Origin: Bacillota bacterium
GTDB taxonomy: Bacteria > Bacillota_E > JAJZYS01 > JAJYTV01
Direction: 5' to 3'
Length of the DNA: 27,825 nt
Assembly: GCA_021845645.1 (NCBI GenBank)
Contig: JAJZVM010000045.1
Span: 1-27,825 of the forward strand
Shown here piece by piece: positions 24,781-27,825 of this stretch (positions are counted from its first letter, which is position 1; each line of letters starts with the position of its first letter). The position numbers and the translations under genes are program-made. The notes beneath the pieces are model-generated. The model made no database searches. It was not told the origin of the DNA and saw only the letters and a program-made list of their open reading frames with translations.

Positions 24781-25704
24781 GTGGGCAATCAGGAGATGCC
24801 ACTGATGGAGGCGCCGGGGGAAGTCTCGAAGCTGCGTGCGCTGTGGCGGCTGATGCGACCCCGGCAGTGGCTGAAGAACCTGCTCGTTTTCGCCCCCCTC
24901 GTCTTCACGGAGAGTTTCCTGCGGCTGGCGGCCTGGCCGCCGGCCCTGATCGCGTTCGCCAGCTTCTGCCTGCTCTCGAGCACCGTGTATACGCTGAACG
25001 ACCTGCACGACGCTGCAGAGGACAGGCTCCACCCGAAGAAGCGCCACCGCCCGATCGCAAGCGGGCTCGTGGCGCCGACCAAGGCCACGGCGCTTGCCGC
25101 CGTGCTCGGGGTTCTTGGCCTGCTCCTGGCGGCGTCGGTCAACCCGCTGGTGGCCGTGATCGCCGTCGGGTTTCTCGTCGTCAACGCGCTCTACACGCTC
25201 GTTCTGCGCAGCCGGGTGCTCGTGGATGCCTTCGGCATCTCGGCTGGCTTCCTTCTGCGCGCTGCCGCAGGCGCGGCCGCCCTTCATGTCAGCATGTCCC
25301 CTTGGCTTTTCGTCCTCGTCTTGCTGCTCACGCTATTCCTGGCGCTCGGGAAGCGGCGCAGCGAACTGCGCGCACTGCAAGGTGCGACCGGCAGCCATCG
25401 GGGCGTGCTTGAACGCTATACGGCGACGCTTCTCGACCAACTGCTCGCCGTCACCGTGTCAAGCACGATCGCACTATATGCCGTATACAGCTTCTATCAA
25501 CCCATGCATGCCCACTCATTCATGCTGACGATACCATTCGTCGTCTACGGGCTGTTCCGCTACCTTTACCTGCTGGCGGCAAACGACAAGGTGGAGAATC
25601 CTGACGAGATGCTCGTTGCGGATGGCCCGACGCTGGCGAACCTGGGGCTGTGGGCGGTTTCGGTGGTCGCGCTGCTGCTCCTGAACCGGCAGGGAATCCT
25701 GTGA
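24781..25704 (+). CDS. UbiA-type decaprenyl-phosphate phosphoribosyltransferase-like protein
   Basis: A 307-aa polytopic prenyltransferase; the mycobacterial counterpart (UbiA/Rv3806c) is 302 aa. It would transfer phosphoribose from PRPP to polyprenyl phosphate, the first step toward DPR and DPA. Motifs: RLMRPRQWLKNLLVFAPL near the N-terminus, NDLHDAAEDRLHPKKRHRP from residue 73 with the Asp residues 74, 77 and 81 for Mg-PRPP binding, and YTLVLRSRVLVDAFGISAGF. A second acidic region includes LGKRRSEL. About eight helices follow. GTG 24781 has TGGAGGT with 7-nt spacing and is 24 nt after the reductase. The phosphatase that would remove the 5-phosphate is not in the window. Confidence 0.88.
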   Translation: MGNQEMPLMEAPGEVSKLRALWRLMRPRQWLKNLLVFAPLVFTESFLRLAAWPPALIAFASFCLLSSTVYTLNDLHDAAEDRLHPKKRHRPIASGLVAPTKATALAAVLGVLGLLLAASVNPLVAVIAVGFLVVNALYTLVLRSRVLVDAFGISAGFLLRAAAGAAALHVSMSPWLFVLVLLLTLFLALGKRRSELRALQGATGSHRGVLERYTATLLDQLLAVTVSSTIALYAVYSFYQPMHAHSFMLTIPFVVYGLFRYLYLLAANDKVENPDEMLVADGPTLANLGLWAVSVVALLLLNRQGIL

Positions 25705-25710
25705 GAGCCA

Positions 25711-25746
25711 TGGCCGCAGGGTACCGGAATCTCCGCCCTGCGGCCA
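25711..25746. terminator. Stem-loop after the UbiA-like gene
   Basis: TGGCCGCAGGG at 25711-25721 pairs perfectly with 25736-25746. A 4-bp inner stem (CGGA/TCCG) extends it past a 3-nt bulge. There is no T-tract, so it may be a Rho-linked or weak terminator marking the end of the operon. A second hairpin (GCCGGCA/TGCCGGC) at 25854-25874 lies near the end of the convergent gene. Confidence 0.5.
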
Positions 25747-25885
25747 AGAGCGCTGACGCACGGCGGTGCGGGCCGGACCCCCGACCTTCACAGCATGCCA
25801 GAAGCGGAGCGGAAGGGCCCAGGCACACGAAGCTTTTCTTTGCATCGCACCGCGCCGGCATGGCTTCTGCCGGCTGCAACAAGTC

Positions 25886-26764
25886 TCACCCCTGGTTCAG
25901 TGAGCCTTCATCCCCCTGCTCGGTCTCGCCCTGCACATCCGCTCGCGTAAGAGCGAGCCAGAGGACAATGATGGCGATGCTGACGGTAAGCCCGAGGGCG
26001 ACCCAACCCGAGCCCCAGCCCAGCCCACCGTAACTGACCGGCTTGCCGAATCCGTCGGCAAACGACGCACCGAGCGGCCGCGTAAGGACGTATGCCAACC
26101 AGAAGGTGAAGACTTCGTTCCAGTGCAGCATCCGGCGCCCGGCGATCGGCAGGATAAAGAGCAGCGCGAAGAGCAACAGCGAGCCAAAGTACCCCAATTG
26201 CAGGGTATAGGCCGTCAGGTCTCCGAGAGCGGTGCCCATGGCGAATGTCGCACACACCGTAGCCCAGTAGAAGGCCTCGCGGTGCGGCGTGTTGATGGTG
26301 TGGATCGAGAGCGTCGATTCGGTTCGACCCCATGTAAAGAACACCGCTCCCAGGATCAGGGCGAACAGAATGGACGACGCGACATACGGAACGCCGAGAA
26401 CGACATGGAGGACGTCCGCTGCCATGGTTCCGAACACACCCACCATGACGACGGCGAACCAGTAGGTCCAGGCAACATAGCGACCCATCCTGAATTGAAG
26501 AAAGAGTGCTGTGACAAAGACGACGAAACTGAGGATCACAGCGACATAAGGGTTGATCGCGTGGACCAAGTAATCCGACGTTGACTCGCCCATCGCGGTG
26601 GAAAGACCCTTGACTATCCAGAAGTAGACGGTGACTTCGGGTACCCGGAGCGAACGGGTTTGGCTGATCCACGAGCTACGTGGGCTTCGGCTGCTCCGGG
26701 GCTGCAGCTGGCGCTGTGCCCCGCGTTGTGCTCCGCCGTCGAAAGTGCGCCGAACTACAACCAC
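25886..26764 (-). CDS. COG4705-like integral membrane protein
   Basis: About 250 conserved residues beginning VPEVTVYFWIVKGLSTAMGE (near 26644), followed by TSDYLVH, INPYVAVILSFVVFVTALFL and HREAFYWATVCATFAMGTAL. LTRPLGASFADGFGKP comes next and GWVALGLTVSIAIIVLWLAL near the end. The internal repeat of ...TxGE.xxDxL / TxLGDLTAY / RPLGASFADG patterns matches the uncharacterised membrane-anchored family COG4705, with about eight helices. Function unknown. The frame is open to a GTG at 26764, but the first 40 residues are Arg/Ser-rich and unlike the family. No ATG, GTG or TTG lies between that GTG and the conserved start. It is convergent with the DprE-like operon. Confidence 0.75.
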   Translation of the reverse strand: MVVVRRTFDGGAQRGAQRQLQPRSSRSPRSSWISQTRSLRVPEVTVYFWIVKGLSTAMGESTSDYLVHAINPYVAVILSFVVFVTALFLQFRMGRYVAWTYWFAVVMVGVFGTMAADVLHVVLGVPYVASSILFALILGAVFFTWGRTESTLSIHTINTPHREAFYWATVCATFAMGTALGDLTAYTLQLGYFGSLLLFALLFILPIAGRRMLHWNEVFTFWLAYVLTRPLGASFADGFGKPVSYGGLGWGSGWVALGLTVSIAIIVLWLALTRADVQGETEQGDEGSLNQG

Positions 26765-27080
26765 CCCTCAAACCGGCTGCTGGGATAAAGAACGCCAGAC
26801 GCGGCGTTCCGACCGGGTCTCATGGCTTCATTCCATACCTCGTTAGCGATACGCGAATTCTGCCGCGACTTCCTCCCTGGCGCAAGACAGATCGTCGTCC
26901 CGACCTTCGCAACCAGCGCGAAAAGCGTTCCCTCGGACAGGCAGCCAAGCCATCGAAAGGCGGCTCGTCCTGATGCGCCCGCCGGATGCTTTGGTACGAA
27001 GTTGCGAATGCGCTTTGGCTGGCCATTCGCAGAGAGCGCCTGTCGTACGTTGATGCCCACCGGGCTCGGACGCCCTGCAG
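26765..27080. other. Gene-free stretch next to an insertion sequence
   Basis: About 316 bp between the COG4705-like gene and the IS end. Short open frames on both strands (for example 26822-27088 plus) show no family pattern. I see no RNA gene or clear promoter. It may contain the promoter of the COG4705-like gene and possibly decayed sequence left by insertion. Confidence 0.35.
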
Positions 27081-27825
27081 TGGAGTGACCCCGCTTTAGT
27101 GGACAGGTCAGGGGCTTGGCTACGAAGCGCGTGATTGGCGATCGGTAACCGTAGTGACCCACCTCCTCTCGAACTCATCAGGGGTGAGCATGCCGAGGCT
27201 GGAGTGCAGCCGTCGGCGGTTGTAGAAGCCCTCGATGAACCAGAAGATCTCCGAGCGCAAGAGGGCTCTTGAGGGCCAGTGGCGCTGGCGATCGAGGAGT
27301 TCTGTCTGGAGCGTGGCCCAGAAGCTCTCCATCATCGCGTTGTCGTAGCAGTCGCCGATTGAGCCCATGGAGCCGACGAGGCCCGCTTCGCGGAGGCGCT
27401 CACCGAAGGCGATCGAGGTGTACTGTGCGCCGTGGTCGGAGTGGTGGATCGTCCCCGGCTCGGGCTTGCGGGTACGCATCGCCATGTTGACGGCGTCGAT
27501 CACGAGCTCCGTGCCGATCTGCTCACCCATGGCCCAGCCGACGATCCGACGGGAGAAGGCGTCCATGACCGTGGCGCAGTAGAGCCAGCCCTCCGCAGTC
27601 GGGTGCTGGGTGATGTCCGCGACCCAGAGGAGGTTCGGGGCCTCGGCGGTGAACTCGCGCTGCACCAGGTCCGGGGCGAGCGGATCCTTGGGGTTGCGAT
27701 GGGTGCAGCCAACCGGCCTGCGCCGGCTGACGCCTTGGATGCCAGCCTCGCGCATCAGGCGCGCCACACGTTTGCGTGAGCAGCGCACGCCGCGCCCAGA
27801 GCGGAGTTCGGCGTGTACGCGGGGG
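27081..27825 (-). mobile_element. IS3-family insertion sequence, one end, cut by window edge
   Basis: Contains the transposase described separately. About 10-35 nt beyond its stop is TGGAGTGACCCCGCTTTAGT (from 27081) followed by GGACAGGTCAGG, which resembles IS3-type terminal repeats (TG...GACCCC...GGACA). The exact end is uncertain because the other terminal repeat and the first transposase frame lie beyond 27825. No target duplication can be examined. Confidence 0.7.
27120..27825 (-). CDS. IS3-family transposase OrfB (partial, DDE integrase)
   Basis: The catalytic OrfB frame, open through the window edge, so its N-terminus is missing. It begins in the window with an HTH-like stretch (HAELRSGRGVRCSRKRVARL). 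The DDE core follows: PNLLWVADITQHPT (first Asp), HHSDHGAQYTS (second Asp) and NAMMESFWATLQTELL (Glu), then FIEGFYNRRRLHSSLGMLTP at the C-terminus. These are diagnostic of IS3 OrfB. The usual OrfB length is ~280-300 aa; about 235 are visible. In intact elements it is made as an OrfAB fusion by -1 frameshifting; OrfA would lie to the right, outside the window. Confidence 0.95.
   Translation of the reverse strand, partial: PRVHAELRSGRGVRCSRKRVARLMREAGIQGVSRRRPVGCTHRNPKDPLAPDLVQREFTAEAPNLLWVADITQHPTAEGWLYCATVMDAFSRRIVGWAMGEQIGTELVIDAVNMAMRTRKPEPGTIHHSDHGAQYTSIAFGERLREAGLVGSMGSIGDCYDNAMMESFWATLQTELLDRQRHWPSRALLRSEIFWFIEGFYNRRRLHSSLGMLTPDEFERRWVTTVTDRQSRAS

Noticed and set aside
26822..27088. 88-aa plus-strand frame beside the IS
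   Set aside because: No ribosome site or recognisable domain, and the opposite strand is equally open.

Overview
The window is G+C-rich double-stranded bacterial chromosome: strong GGAGG-type ribosome binding sites, many GTG starts, several 4-nt GTGA stop/start overlaps, signal peptides and a Rho-independent terminator. I see no rRNA, tRNA or CRISPR array. The organism cannot be named from this. The gene mix is a tripartite tricarboxylate transporter, a sphingosine-1-phosphate-lyase-like enzyme, a DprE1/DprE2/UbiA set, and PrsW. It fits an environmental, possibly deep-branching, high-GC bacterium that makes a polyprenyl-phosphate pentose. There is no evidence here that it is a mycobacterium.

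Layout. (1) 87-5741: an M29 aminopeptidase on the minus strand, divergent from a three-gene plus-strand unit of MFS permease (split by an in-frame TGA), PLP-dependent sphingosine-1-phosphate-lyase-like enzyme and FGGY kinase, joined by GTGA overlaps. This looks like uptake, phosphorylation and retro-aldol cleavage of an unknown amino-alcohol-type substrate. (2) 5742-6248: a decayed Asp/Glu racemase remnant containing a perfect 17-bp hairpin. (3) 6249-11321: cupin, TctA, TctC, TctB and a NiCoT nickel/cobalt permease, all plus strand and closely spaced, with a candidate promoter and tandem repeats at the head and a strong hairpin between tctC and tctB. (4) 11620-13613: a minus-strand two-component system (NarL-type regulator and HisKA_3 kinase), divergent from (5) 13928-16856: a PrsW-like membrane protease with zinc ribbons at both ends and a large polytopic membrane protein, ending in a hairpin.

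(6) 16906-18188: small genes in poor condition. One membrane protein has a one-base frameshift and no standard start, one is an 80-aa membrane protein, and one is a thioredoxin-like protein whose only well-placed start is ACG. (7) 18564-20659: a nitronate-monooxygenase-like flavoprotein, then an RRM RNA-binding protein with a clear terminator. (8) 20902-25704: phosphodiester glycosidase, DprE1-like oxidase, DprE2-like reductase and UbiA-type phosphoribosyl-polyprenyl-phosphate synthase, a compact operon for a decaprenylphosphoryl-arabinose-type donor. (9) 25886-26764: a minus-strand COG4705-like membrane protein. (10) From about 27081 to the window edge: one end of an IS3-family insertion sequence with a truncated transposase.

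The most interesting systems are the DprE1/DprE2/UbiA operon with its phosphodiester glycosidase and the permease/lyase/kinase operon. All function calls rest on motif recognition by eye; no database search was run.
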